Positions 34,630-46,009 of a stretch of 64,000 nucleotides of DNA are shown one piece after another. Source of the stretch: Earliella scabrosa (taxonomy: Eukaryota; Basidiomycota; Agaricomycetes; Polyporales; Polyporaceae). The stretch covers positions 806,001 through 870,000 of the forward strand of contig JABYQQ010000018.1 in assembly GCA_022605405.1 (NCBI GenBank), written 5' to 3'. The position numbers and the translations under genes are program-made. The first letter of the stretch is position 1; each line of letters opens with the position of its first letter. The notes beneath the pieces were generated by a model. The model did not search any database and was not told where the DNA came from. It saw only the letters and a program-made list of their open reading frames with translations.

Positions 34630-36174
34630 CGTGACCTTTCATGCTGCGCCGTTACAGTCCCTTGGCCCTGGCACGACAACGGGACGTCATAAAACGCTCG
34701 CCACCATTGCTTAGTCTCTCGTTCCTTCTCACCGGGCTGCATCAAACTCTTCTCAGGGTTCCTTGATGCCTTATGTGTGAAGACGTAGTCAGGTATTAAC
34801 TCGTAGAATGAAGCGATGGTATTTTCAAGTAGCGTGATGTGAGTAGGCTTGTTACTGAGCTGGATCGAGATAAGTACTGATGCGAAGTGATAGCCTCCTC
34901 TCATACGCATCGGATCCATGCCAGTATGATGCCAGGCGCCGCCCCTCAAAACCACAGATGATGGGATCTGAACGCGCCCGCGCTCGCGCCGACCTCACCT
35001 GCCGGAGGTCTGTGCTCCCAGTGATGAAATGATCGGCCGCATGTCCACGGATGCTCTCATCGTCAGCGGTATGTCCCAGTGTGCTCCGAATGATGAATCG
35101 TGTGCGCGCGTGTGCTCATCATGGTCCTCTCATGTCTGATTATGCATGCAGATGCAACCGTAATAAACCATCGTCTCATCAGAATATCGGTTCTACTTCT
35201 ATACCCTGACATGCATCTCGAATCGAACGGGTTTGTCTCCATAACTTTTCGGGCATCGGGGCGATAGAGCTGATGAAGTATGCAGATACGTTAACGCCAT
35301 CAGCCCGACCACGGATTTCCTACCTATGGCCGATCAGGAGTGCGATGGTCGAGGTGAGAGCAAATCCGGGACGGTGAGCCCAGTGATGTCCGTTATCCCT
35401 ATTCCTGTAGACACAACCATGTACTGACGCTTGTACCGAAGCGCGCTACGACCTACAGTCGGCTTCGTACATAGGAAGGGGGCGAAATGGCCTACAAGCG
35501 AAACATGATGCGCAAGATCGTTTCGTGTCCATGTTCGGGCGATGTCTGCGTCACTATGCCAGTCTCCTACCCAGTCCTGTCCTGTCCGACGCGCACCCCA
35601 ATTCTCTTGCACGGTCGGGTCAGCCTCGCCGTCAAGGTGACGTTTTCATTAGCCTTTCGTTCATTCTCCGGCCTCAAGACCCGCTGAGTGTAACCCGGCG
35701 GCCCGGGGAACACCAGTTCGGACGAGTACGTGTATCAGTGTGACTGTAGACCTCAATAACTGACAAGTTGCGTAGAGTACTGCATACGTGCATTCCGCCC
35801 AACGCTTCTATGAGTCGTCTCTAAGAGACATTCTCATATTTCGCGACGCGACGCCTGCAATCGCTGTCCCACGCTTCACGAAAGACCCATTCCAAGCGGC
35901 GTCACGGGCTTGGAGTGAAACGTAATCCGGTCCTCCAACTGCAGGATTGTTGGTGTACAACATGAGTCCACCAAGAAGGGAGATACATCATTGGGTAGGT
36001 TCGTTATCGAGCGGCCTGCCTCTTCAGCATCCCGACGCCTTAACGCCAGGAAGCAGCATATAAGGGTCTCGAGAGCTCTTCGATGCACACCAACAACGAG
36101 CTACATCCATTTTCAGCACTTCTCTCACCAACTGTCTACCTCCGTCTACACAAGCAAGACATACAAGTCATACA
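34630..36174. other. Gene-free spacer
   Basis: About 1.5 kb of mixed composition without a conserved frame. Small frames at 34623-34955 and 35334-35612 (minus) show no domain. The last 150 bp before 36175 are CA/CT-rich and look like a core promoter and leader for the small downstream gene. Confidence 0.5.
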
Positions 36175-36557
36175 ATGGCGTTTACCCAGCTTCCCGAGGT
36201 AAGCAAGAGACTCGCTCGAGCTCAAGTCACCCCTGGCACACGCTCACATACAGGTACCAATTGATCGTAGTACGAAGAAGGCCAGCTCGTCATGATGACG
36301 GTGGCCGACGCCTCTGGTCGCGTTCATGGCACCACGAGTGCCGAGATTGTACGGGTGCGCGGCCATCTCTTCGAGTGGGTGAGTGGTCATCGTTGAACGT
36401 CAGTTTATGTACGTTCTGCAAGGCTCGCACTAATCTATTGCCTTGCTCTATACAGCGCGGAAACCACAAGTTCTGGTTTGTGAGATACGTGGATAGTCGC
36501 AGCCGGCAGTGGGTTGGTCCGGCGTCGATCGCTGCTTGGCTACTTCAACCGGTATAG
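36175..36557 (+). CDS. Small 77-aa protein, three exons
   Basis: Exons 36175-36198 (MAFTQLPE), 36271-36378 and 36456-36557 join through phase-0 GT-AG introns and close the frame. The product reads YEEGQLVMMTVADASGRVHG, then AEIVRVRGHLFEW, RGNHKFWFVRYVDSRSRQWV and ends AAWLLQPV. The alternating hydrophobic/polar pattern with conserved-looking Trp, Phe and Tyr suggests a small beta-barrel fold (SH3/Tudor-like), but no family is certain. The consistency of three splice junctions is the main support. Confidence 0.6.
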
Positions 36558-37044
36558 AGGCGGATGATCCCAGAGCATTCCTGCCACTGCACTTGTACTA
36601 TATCTCCCGTCGACTGTGTCGTAACGTCCCGTATCACTATTGCCCCAAATATCGAGTCGAAGGAGCGATTTTGCCGCGAGTTGAGTACTAGTACACACAC
36701 GGTTAGTACAAGTTGGCAGGCTGTAAACCTCCAATCGTCCAACATATATTGCGGGCCATTATACAGATGTATGAGCCTCATCGCGCGAACTCTATATGAG
36801 TTCTTGAAAAGCCAAAGTACTAAGCATGGTGTGCCAGTGGATGTGACTTCAGTATCTGTCGGTCCGGCATCCCCGGTCCGGCATATGGGCGTCTAAAGCG
36901 CCGAGACCGCAATGGATCGCAGCCGCGTCTCCGCTGCTGCACACAACGACAACATCGACTTCTTGGACTTGGACCTTCCCTCGCTCCTGTCTCGCTCTCG
37001 CCTCTGACCCTCGCTTCTGAAACGCCCCGACAATACCTGGCAGT
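36558..37044. other. Spacer with promoter of the ArfGAP gene
   Basis: No coding frame is supported. The 3' half (about 36900-37040) is CT-rich, typical of a fungal 5' leader, and precedes the ATG at 37045. Confidence 0.5.
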
Positions 37045-38989
37045 ATGTCCCACGGAATCAACAAGATCACCGCAGAGCGGAATCAGCGGACTCTCATGGA
37101 ACTTGTCACTCAGCCTGGAAACGGTGCGCACGACCCAGAGCGGCGAAGTCCACTGTCAAGCACAGTGCTCATGAACGGCGCCCACGGCATTCACAGACGT
37201 CTGTGCTGATTGCAAGAACCGGAACCCACGATGGGCGTCGTACAACCTCGGCATATTCATCTGGTGAGCCCTCTCACGGATCAGGAGGGATCGGCGGGGA
37301 AGGAGGCTCATGCGCGGCTGTGTAAGCGTTCACTGTGCAAGCATACACCGCAAAATAGGCACGCATATATCCAAGGTGTAGGTACGGTCGCAGTCTGTCG
37401 GGGTCCAGCAGCGTAACATCCGGTCTGCAGGAAGAGTCTGACGATGGACTCGTGGTCGAAGGAACAGGTCGAGGTGAGTAGCCTCTCAGCTCTTGCTTTC
37501 GGGGATAGCAGGCGTCACCTTGCGGCCGTCGGACGTCAGGTCATGAAGGCGAACGGGAACATCAAGTCGAACGCGCACTTCAACCCCGACGAGACGAGGC
37601 ATCCTCCGCCCACGAACATGATCGACTCGGAACGGGACAGTGAGCTGGAGAAGTACATCCGATGTGAGTCGTCCTATCCCTTTCGCGCGTCTCGCGCATG
37701 CCAACAGTTCTGCAGACAAGTACGAATACAAGAAGTTCATCTCCCGCTCTGCACAAGTCGCCGCACTGCTAGGTCCCTCCCAGTCTGCGTCAAGTCGGCT
37801 GGCGTCTAATGCGCCGACACGCTCCGCGACGATGCCCTTGTCAAGCTCATCATCAACGCCTTCGTCCTCAAAGCTCGCCGCAACCCCGTCTCTTCCCACT
37901 ACCACCGCCTCAAGTACACCAAGTGCCGTTGACAGTCTCCGCACACAGTCACAGATCCGGTCAGTCTCCCAGCCCGTCGCTCCACCAGTCCCAGCACCAG
38001 CCAGCATCGCGGCGCAAGTACAACCACAAGCGCAGGCCCCTCGGCCAGCGACACAGCCTCCTCAGCAACAACCGACAAACCCATTGTGGAATGATCTTGC
38101 ACAACTTCAGGCTCCCGCAGCCAACTCTTCGCTCCCTTTGCAGTTCGCCTCTCCGGCGACTACACAACCCATGAGCATACCAGGTCTACCCAACACCGGT
38201 CTCACCGCGCCCACCCAATATTCCGGACTCTCAGTCAGCCCCAGCAACCCTTACCCGTCGCAGCTTGTGCAGCAACAACCCACGGGCATGTTTGGCGCAC
38301 AACGGAGTATGAGCCTCAACACCGGCCTCGGCGGGAACATGAGCATGGGCGGTCTCTCTCCAGCAATGACGGGCATGGCGGGCATGGCAGGAATGGCAGG
38401 CTCGTCCCCTTCTCCCTCCATGTTCCAACCGCAGCCCACCATGGGCGGTATGTCCACACCGTCGTCGCTCCTACCCCAACCGCAACAGTCCACTCCAAGT
38501 CCGAGCCCGTACCCGCAATCTCAGATGCTCCAGCAGACGGGCCTGGGCATCCAACCGCCGTTCGGACAGTCATCGTTCGCACAGCAGATGCTCCCTCCCC
38601 AGGCGCAAGGCTCGCCGATGATCCCGACGCAGCCCGCCCCTCAGAGCTCACCGATGGTGTCCTTCCAGCAGCCGCTGCAAGGCTCGCCGATGATGCCTCC
38701 ACAACAGATGCAGATGCAAATGCAACCCTCGCCAATGTTCCAGCAACAGCAGATGCCCATGCAGATGCAGCAGATGGGCGGCGCTGGCGCGTTCGGCGCT
38801 CCTCAGATGGGCGCGTTTGGCTCGCCGATGCCCCAGTCGTTTATGCCAATGGGATCGCCGTCGCCCGCGTCGTTCTCTCAGCAGCCGCAGCAGCCGCAGC
38901 AGCCGATGTTCGCGCAGCAGAGCGCGTTCGGGGGCACGGGATGGCAGCAGCCAGGGTATGCGGGTCAGCAGCAGTGGAGTGGGATGTGA
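37045..38989 (+). CDS. ArfGAP, Age2/SMAP-like, 545 aa
   Basis: Cytosolic GTPase-activating protein for Arf in vesicle traffic at the trans-Golgi/endosome. Six exons (37045-37123, 37197-37263, 37327-37377, 37431-37473, 37540-37663, 37716-38989) sum to 1638 nt and close the frame. The ArfGAP zinc finger is CADCKNRNPRWASYNLGIFI followed by CVHCASIHRKIGTHISKVKS, giving a CX2C-X16-CX2C spacing; the Arg in IHRKIGTH is at the catalytic arginine-finger position. DSWSKEQVE, NIKSNAHFNP and HPPPTNMIDSERDSELEKYI follow, as in Age2/SMAP proteins. The C-terminal two thirds are Gln/Met/Pro/Ser-rich and disordered, with GMAGMAGMAG and MQMQMQ repeats. I chose the acceptor at 37326 because it restores the second Cys pair. 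Confidence 0.9.
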
Positions 38990-39198
38990 CAGGACGGGGA
39001 TGAGGGCGCGGAGTCTGTGATTGGTATGTCGGACACTTGTTCTTCGTGTCGATGTGCAGTCGTAAGGCTGCTAGGACGTTATCGTACATCGAACACTACA
39101 TGACGTTGCGATTGTAGATGCAAAGCCGAAGACGCACCATATACCTCCTGATAATGCTCCGGAATCTGTGTTATGTGCATGACGCCTCCCCGCTCACT

Positions 39199-40365
39199 CT
39201 AGGTCAAGACCCCCTCCTCGTCGCCGTTATCCCCGCCCATGATTCGCTCCGTCTTCTTCTCGCACCGGACGACCTGCCGTATGCGCTCAACCACCTCGGC
39301 CCTCCGCGCGTCGCCCACGACCTGCCTCAACTGGCCGACGGCGTCCTCGACGTCCTTGAGGCGTATGCGCGGGCCCCAGATGCTGTGGCGGTACGTGTCC
39401 ACGAGCCGGACGCGCTCGAGCCTGTCCATCTGGGCATCCGGGTACGCGAGCATGGCCGCGATGGCGCTGGGCGGGAGGAGCGTGGCCTGGCCGATGTAGA
39501 GCGTGCGGAGGGAGGGGAGGGGCGGGAGGAGGGGCGCGTCGCGCGCGAAGGGCGTGTTGCGCCCGAGCTCGTCCGAGGGGAAGGACATGTTGGTGAGCGT
39601 GATGTGCTCGATCGCGCGCCAGGTGGAGATGGCGCGGATGAGGTGGTACGTCGCTGAGGGCACGATCTGCGTGGGTGCGTGCGCGAACGTGGTTTGTTAG
39701 AACTTAGGCCTCAGGTTCGGTGCCAGCGGGATTACTGGGGATGAGGGGGAGCGTTGGACTTACCGCGGTGGAGAAGTGGTGCTCTGGGTCGGGGCCTTTC
39801 CAGACGAAGATCTTTGGGCTGCAATGCATGAGTGTGGGCGATGTTGAGCTGTCGTAGTGAATGTGTGAACATGGATCGACTATGGGGCTTACTTCGCGAG
39901 CGATAGCGCCTCGTGGATGTAGCTCAAGAGCGGATTCCTGCTGTGCGAGTGCAGGCGCAGCGAAAGCACGTCCAGATCGACCTGGGTTGCTGGTTGCGCT
40001 GCGTCCTCCTCGTTCGCCGTCAAGGCCCCGTTTGCTACATGATCTCTCTCATCGCGTCCCATCTGGCGTCCGCGTAGACATCGCTCCAGCGCTCCCTTCA
40101 GGTGCTTGAACACTTCAAAATCGGCCGCACCGCCGGCCAGCGTGATCACTAGGGTCTTTGGGGCGCACACGAGAGGTGGCTCGCCCTTCGCGAAGGTGCT
40201 GAGCTGCGCGATCGAGCGGAAGCGCAGGTGCGTGTGGAGGAGCGGCTGTCCGAGCTCAAAGAACGTCCGGTGCACACGCAGCACGTCGCTCGGGCAGTCG
40301 TGGTCCTCGAGCGCGAGCACCAGGATCGCTTGGAGTAGCTCGAGGGGGAGACGCAAGAGCGACAT
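39199..40365 (-). CDS. F-box domain protein
   Basis: Starts at ATG 40365 with MSLLRLPLELLQAILVLALE, a canonical F-box. DVLRVHRTFFELGQPLLHTH and a leucine-rich body (KTLVITLAGGAADFEVFKHL) follow. Exon 1 ends near 39889. A short middle exon (PKIFVWKGPDPEHHFSTA, about 39820-39766) and a last exon (about 39663-39199; IEHITLTNMSFPSD, LPSLRTLYIGQATL) follow with GT-AG introns. The gene converges on the ArfGAP gene with about 200 bp between. F-box proteins recruit substrates to SCF ubiquitin ligases; the substrate cannot be read. A GTG-started extension upstream of 40365 is not needed. Confidence 0.75.
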
Positions 40366-40502
40366 GCCCGTGGGCTGCTGCCAGTGGGAAGTCGAGAACG
40401 AGTCCGCGTCGCGGTCGGCGGGATACTTTACATACACACCCGCTGAGCGCTCGGGACCGGAGCGGGGATACCGCGGGTCCCGTCAGTGTACATGTACTTA
40501 TG

Positions 40503-40820
40503 TACGTACCATGCATGTCGGCGTTGGCAGCGAAGGTTTCCGGGGGAGCGGGCACGCAGTGGCGGGTCGAGAACGCGTAACGCAAGAAGCAGGACGCATT
40601 CCGACTATGGAGTATACGAAACAACTTGAAGCACGAGGCCGACCGAGTCTGGAGATATCGAACGTCAATCGCAAGCGATTTCTATCTGGCGAGCATCAAC
40701 GTAAGAACACCGCCGTCGCAACGGAGTAACGCAACGGAGCAACACTCACCGTGTCTGCAACTTTTTTCCTCGCCTTCGTTGCCGCGGCGCGTGTCGACGT
40801 CCGACCGGCAGGGGCGAAGG
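40503..40820. repeat. Duplicated block, left copy (paralogous to 43009-43311)
   Basis: This ~318-bp segment matches 43009-43311 in the same orientation: shared TACGTACCATGCATGTC at the left end, AGGACGCATTCCGACTATGGAGTATAC-like sequence in the middle (split by small differences), and TCCGACCGGCAGGGGCGAAGG-like sequence at the right end. The minus strand of its right part encodes a copy of the MRE11 C-terminal tail ([19 protein letters not shown]). The plus strand carries a broken copy of the small ORF at 43020, with TAA replacing a sense codon (ENA stop RKKQDAFRLWS). It is therefore a non-functional partial duplicate. Confidence 0.75.
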
Positions 40821-40923
40821 GAGGAACGGAGCAAGGGAGACTTCTTTGATGAGTAATGGTTTAACGTCCACGGACTCCGTGCAGTAAGGCTTGGCTATAG
40901 CCCGAGTGTCATACACTGGCATA

Positions 40924-42042
40924 TCACAATGTAACCGTATCTGGAGCTTCAGTAGGACGTTGATAGCGCGTTGCTAAATGCTCGGAATAGAGTATCTCTT
41001 CCCCAAAGATACGCGTGTTCAACGCTGCTCTGTCCAAGAGAGACCTCTCTTCGCAGCGTTCCTGATACTCGTCCAATCGTAGCTCGGCGAGCTGCAGCGC
41101 ATACGGCATACTTATGCCCTCCGGAAGCAAGCCAAGTCTCACCACGTCCTCCGCGCTCATTGACGTTATTGCGGGTATCTTCTTCCCGAAGAACCAGGCT
41201 ATGTATTCTGAGACACTTCAGCATCACTGGTAGAATCCCATACAAAATGAACACACCTGGGCTCCAAATGTCACACTCAGTAGCAGTCGCCGCGATCTGG
41301 GGGCACTCTACCTCGCCATGGCGTGGTTCTATCTCCTTGTACAATTCCATCCTGTCTGCACTGAATCTGCAGGGGTGGTCGTTGAAAGAGCCGCGGCCGA
41401 GGCCGATGAGAGTAGGAATGTAGTATCCATCCTCGCGGACGGTGACTACAACATCGTCCTTGGCCTCCCAGTCCCAGAGCATGACACCGGCCTTGTGGAT
41501 CTTTATGAGGGAATTCACCACATGCATCCTAAAGACGGTATTCGGTTGAGTATGAGACAGAAAAATAATCGCACCAAACGAGCATAGTACCTGAAATACG
41601 GGGGCATCGCACGGAGGTCACGGTTGGCAGGAAGGTTCACACCGCAGTCGTTGGTGACCAGGACAGCCTGAGAGACACTGCCGTTGTCCGTCATGTCGGA
41701 GTAGTAACCGTAGGCATAAGGGATTGCATCTCCCTGTAAAGCCTCGAGGCTCTTGTATATTTCCGCTTCGCAACTGAGCGTCTTGATGGCCTCCTCCCCG
41801 CGCGCCACCTTGCATATGAGGCTGAGGTCTTCTGAGAACCCCACACCTGGGTAGACGATCTTGGCTACCACACGGAGAACCTCCGCGTCCTCAGAGCTTG
41901 ACGAGATTCGATCTGTGATGCAGACCACGCCGATCTGTTCATCGAAACGTTTGGGGAGAACGGTAGCGAGCTCGAGAATGACGTGCTCCCTGATCGTCTG
42001 CCGAGACAGAACGATTGTCGTTGGAAATAGCAGGGCGGACAT
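40924..42042 (-). CDS. Degenerate protein-kinase-like protein, 332 aa
   Basis: Exons 42042-41591, 41528-41257 and 41198-40924 close the frame from ATG 42042 (MSALLFPTTIVLSRQTIREH). The layout is that of Agaricomycete kinase-like proteins: an N-lobe with a possible ATP-contact segment (LICKVARGEEAIKTLSCEAE), a hinge (AVLVTNDCGVNL) and a catalytic-loop equivalent IHKAGVMLWDWEAKDDVVV. The DFG-equivalent is LIGLGRG. The usual loop Asn is Asp and the metal-binding Asp of DFG is Gly, so catalysis is unlikely. The tail MSAEDVVRLGLLPEGISMPY is helical. Upstream non-ATG continuation exists (VSLAYLDCHLSEDIS), so an additional 5' exon is possible. Confidence 0.65.
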
Positions 42043-43008
42043 TGAGATATCTTCCGAGAGATGACAGTCAAGGTAGGCAAGTGAAACGGTTGTGAGTGAC
42101 GGACTGGTTGAATCCTCACAACAGGGCTACTTACCTATATGCTGTGTCAACGCCACGCCGCCCACACGAGGCCCGGATTTTGATACAGGTAAAACATAGC
42201 CAAATATCTTCCGGCAGGACCACCGTTTTGCTAACTGAGTACTGAGGACAGATGGTCACCAATCCACGAAGAGCCACACCTGCGAAGCGCTCGGGACTGG
42301 AGCGAAGATGCAAAATGGTCACATGTCCCACGACTTCGCATTTCTGTCCCTGTGGATTGGACATTTGCCCGCCCTACCTAGGGTTCCCTCTCCGTCGCAC
42401 CGATCTTCCCCATATTTTGTAACATGATATGGACAGGCCTTCTCTTCCTTGGAAAATTATTTTCTGGCTCTCAACTTGTGTCGTTCTCTCAGTATCGTTG
42501 GAAGAATTCAGCGTGGTCCAGGAGCGCTTCATACCGCCCCTCCTACCGAATTTAGTGTTGCCTGAACTTGCCGAGCGATGGCGCTTCTCTCCTCCCTCTG
42601 GAGATCTAAGCGCTTAAAATTGGTGGTACTTTGACGGGCTTCCTGCATCAACATTCCGGACTCTTTCCTTCCTATGAATATTTTTCTGTATGTCCTGAAA
42701 GCATCCGGAGCTCAAACTCGCTTTTTTGAGATAAATCCATGCAGTGGTCATAGAAACATAGGTAGGGCAGACAGAAATCTCATTTACAACGGACAGAAAA
42801 GCGCCGGGGCACGGGCGGGAATGTTGAAGTAGGCGGGCTGTATTGTGTTGATGAGGTGGCAGTTTTCTTATAATCGGAGGACATGATTCTTATTCCGCGG
42901 GGGGCAACAATCTTATTCCAAGCCAGCAGTAATCCCATCCCCGGGGACAGAATTTCGAAGTCGTGGGACAAGTGGACCCCTTGCAGCGAAGATACCATTA
43001 GTACATAT
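42043..43008. other. Spacer, mostly unassigned
   Basis: A 77-codon minus-strand frame at 42131-42364 (MSNPQGQKCEVVGHVTILHL) could be a 5' exon of the kinase-like gene or a separate remnant, but no clean junction joins it. The rest, 42420-43000, shows no gene. Confidence 0.4.
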
Positions 43009-43311
43009 ACGTACCATGCATGTCCGGGTGGGTGGCAGCAGCGAAGCTTTGGGACAGCGGCCAGTACGAGGACGCGGGACGCAAAAAGCAGGATGCATAC
43101 CGACTATGGAGTATACAAAACAAGCACGAGACGGACGAAGTCTGGAAGTACCGAATGTTAGTCGCTATCGATCTCTATCTGGCGTGCATCAAAGGCAGGG
43201 GCGTCAGAACACCGTCTCAGCGCATCGGAGCAACACTCACCGTATCTGCAACCTTTTTCCTCGCCTTCGTTGCCGCCGCGCGCGTCGACGTCCGACCGGC
43301 AGGGGCGAAGG
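43009..43311. repeat. Duplicated block, right copy, overlapping the MRE11 3' end
   Basis: Source-like copy of the block also present at 40503-40820. It contains the intact MRE11 C-terminal codons on the minus strand and an intact small ORF on the plus strand. Because the MRE11 tail here continues into the full gene, this is presumably the donor copy. Confidence 0.75.
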
Positions 43312-43325
43312 TCAGCGTGGACTGA
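43020..43325 (+). CDS. Small ORF (101 codons) tail-to-tail with and overlapping MRE11
   Basis: ATG 43020 opens MSGWVAAAKLWDSGQYEDAG, then RKKQDAYRLWSIQNKHETDE and VWKYRMLVAIDLYLACIKG. This is a helix-like Trp/Tyr-rich segment that looks like real protein over its first 58 codons. The remainder is antisense to MRE11 coding sequence and may be spurious or removed by splicing. A diverged copy at 40.5 kb conserves the amino-acid pattern but has a stop. I do not recognise the family. It may be an exon of a larger gene or a small conserved Agaricomycete ORF. Confidence 0.35.
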   Translation: MSGWVAAAKLWDSGQYEDAGRKKQDAYRLWSIQNKHETDEVWKYRMLVAIDLYLACIKGRGVRTPSQRIGATLTVSATFFLAFVAAARVDVRPAGAKVSVD

Positions 43326-46009
43326 GTTGCTCTGCTTCCTGATGCTCTCGATGCCGCGGTCGCCCTCTTTGCAGGGGCTTTCGCAGGAGCCTTCTTCGTC
43401 GATTGGCTGTGGGGTGTAACGTCAGCGAGGCCAGACGGAGCAGAAGCGCAAGCGTAATGACGCGGCGATGTCTGAGAGCACATACCTTAGCACGGCGGCG
43501 CGATTCGTGCGTTTCGCAGGTGCAGGTGCCGGGTCCTCCTCGATGTCATCGTCCTCGTCTTCGTCCTCCGACACCGCAGCAGCCTTCGCCTTGCCCCGAG
43601 CTGGCGCCTTCTTCTTCGGTGCCGCGGCGGCCTTCTTGGGCGCCGCCCTGCCCCTCGCTTTGGTGGGGGGAGGCTCATCTGACATCTCGAAGTCGGACCC
43701 CCCGCCGGCGTCGATGTCCATCGCCATGGAGTCGACAGAGACAGCGTCGGACTCGTCTCCGGCCTGCGCTGTCGCTTTTCCCTGAAAACTAACTGTGAGC
43801 TGTAGGGTATCATGGCGAACACTACCGTGTACCATACCTTGCCCTTCGCAGGCTTATCGTGTCGCCGCTCAAGGTAGGTCTGTTCGTGCTCGCCGCGGAC
43901 CTTCTCAACCTGTACCATACGTTGAGTAACACTGGCATGGGCTAAGTAACATCGACGTACAATCTCGTCGAGGTTGTCGTCATCGACGTCGCCCTCATTG
44001 GCCTGCACGCCCTTCATGAGCGCCCTCAGGGCCGCACTGACATGCCTACATCGCCGCGTCAGCACACACTCGCAGAACAGTGCGCGACAACGACCTACGT
44101 CTGGATCGCGTGCGAGTCGTCCTTGTCCACAAACGTCTCGATCGCGTCCGACATGCCCGCCTCGCCGAGCAGCTGCAGCTCCTGCGCAGCGAGGTACTCG
44201 CGCACGAGCGTCTGCACGCGCACCTTGGACAGCTTCTCCGCCGTCGTGAGCTCGGGGTCGTCGATGCTCAGCTCGGGCACGTCCGCCTTGACCTTGCTCG
44301 CGCGCGCGCCGCCCTTCTTCGAGCGGTGGAAGGTGAGCACGTCGCGCGGGTTCGCGAGCCGACCTTGGAACTCCTGCCCGAACCGCACCGGGTTCGACAT
44401 CTCGCTCACGCCTGTCGTGTCTACTTTGAGCCGGACGAGAGGGAGTGGGCGCGGGAGCTCGGGCTCGCCCTCTTCGACTGCGCGTGCGTTGCGCTCGTCC
44501 CACTGTGCGTTCGCTTTGTCGATGAGCTCGTTCACCTGCGGCGGTGCGGTGTCAGCTGCGGTGGCAGGAGTTTGTATCCAAGGGCATAGCAGGTGTACCT
44601 TGTTCTTAAGGAACTTGGCCACCTCAATCTTGTCGTTCAACTCGAAACCCTCCTCTTCTGCGGCAGCGCTGAGGTCAACCTCGTCGATGACGAACGGGCG
44701 CACACTTCGCAATGGGATGGGCGTGAGCTCGAACTCTTTGCCTTGGATCTTCAGCAGCGCAACGTGTCTGTTGGGGTCGTCAGCTCACAAGTGCGATCGG
44801 GAAGGGAGCAAAGACGCACTTCTCGATGGCTTCGCCATCCGCCAGCGACGTTGCGACTGACGAGCCGGGCTGGGTGATGTAGTACCGCTTCCCGGCGACT
44901 GGCTCGGGGATGATCCGGCAGTCGTGCTCGTGGCCCCAGACGACTAAGTCGATACTGTCGTCGAACATGCCTTCTGGGACGGACTGCTGTGGACCATGCG
45001 CCACTCTGGGTAGATCAGATGAGTTGAGTCCATCTCGCATGCGCACGATGCGTACCTGTTCTGGTGCAGGAGGAGGATGTTGAACCAGCTGTCTTTGTCT
45101 TTGGGCATGTACATCCTGACACGGTTGCTCCGAAGCTCGAAGTGCATGCGCTGGTCCTTGACGTTGCCCACGCCGTACAGCCCCAAACGAGTGTTACCTT
45201 TTCGGAGGAGGACTGGTTTAATGGCTATACCGGTGTTTTGCGCTTCGGCGTCGTTGAGCGGCAGGTCGATTTTGCCCATATAGTTGATAAGACCTGTGAC
45301 TGAGAGCATGTCCAGCGCGCAGAGAGCACCTTCCTATCCACCCCGCTGTGAGTCTATATCGGAGGACAGTCTACCAGCTTTCTTACTGGTCCAGCGCCTT
45401 GTGGGTCATCGTGGTTGCCGTGGATGGAGAATACGGGGATGGCAATGTTCAGGTTAGGGTCTTCGTAGTTGATCGCTGGGAAGCTACAGGGTCACTATTG
45501 GGACAGAGAACTTGGTTGGTGTGGAGATGCTATGCCACTCACGAATAGCCCGCCGCCTGTCCGTCGTTTGGATCGCTCAGGAGTTCGACTTGGATAGGCC
45601 GGTCGCCGAGGGTGTACTCTCGGAGAAGGGCCATGACCTGGTACAGGCAGTCCCTGGAGGGCCTGTTCTCATGAAAGAGGTCTCCTGCGAGCAGGATGAA
45701 GTCCACCTGCGCACTCTATGAGCGATTTCTACATACTAGGAATGGTGCCCCTGACGTACATCATGCTTGACGGCTAGCTGCAAGACCTCCTTGAATGCAT
45801 TGATCGAGTCTTGACCGCGTATGGGGTCCCGTTCAAGGTATCCTATGTGGTTATCTGTAGCGAGCATGATCTTGATGGTGTCGTCCGCGACTAGGCCCAA
45901 ACAAAGACCGTGAACGGCTGTGGCTGGAAGTGTGCAACAGTAACTCACAAGCATTGCGGATGGTCGGTGGGGGAATGCCCTCTTGCTCGTCGTCCGAGTG
46001 GTTGCTCAT
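43217..46009 (-). CDS. MRE11: MRE11 double-strand-break repair nuclease
   Basis: Nuclease subunit of the MRN/MRX complex (Mre11-Rad50-Nbs1), acting in the nucleus in DNA end resection and damage signalling. The start [15 protein letters not shown] lies at 46009, and a GT-AG intron joins it to [18 protein letters not shown] (phosphoesterase motif I). Motif II is [13 protein letters not shown] (about 45700), motif [11 protein letters not shown] (about 45400) and a later motif VVWGHEHDC (about 44930). The capping and DNA-binding part is recognisable: [40 protein letters not shown]. The Lys/Ala/Arg-rich tail has [20 protein letters not shown], an acidic run and a last exon ending [11 protein letters not shown] at 43217. 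Roughly ten exons. All metal-binding His/Asp positions I can see are intact. The gene shares a promoter region with the transporter at 46279. Confidence 0.95.

Noticed and set aside
43487..44503. 338-codon minus-strand frame with Arg-rich product
   Set aside because: Shifted frame of the MRE11 gene; the real MRE11 frame has the conserved family blocks.
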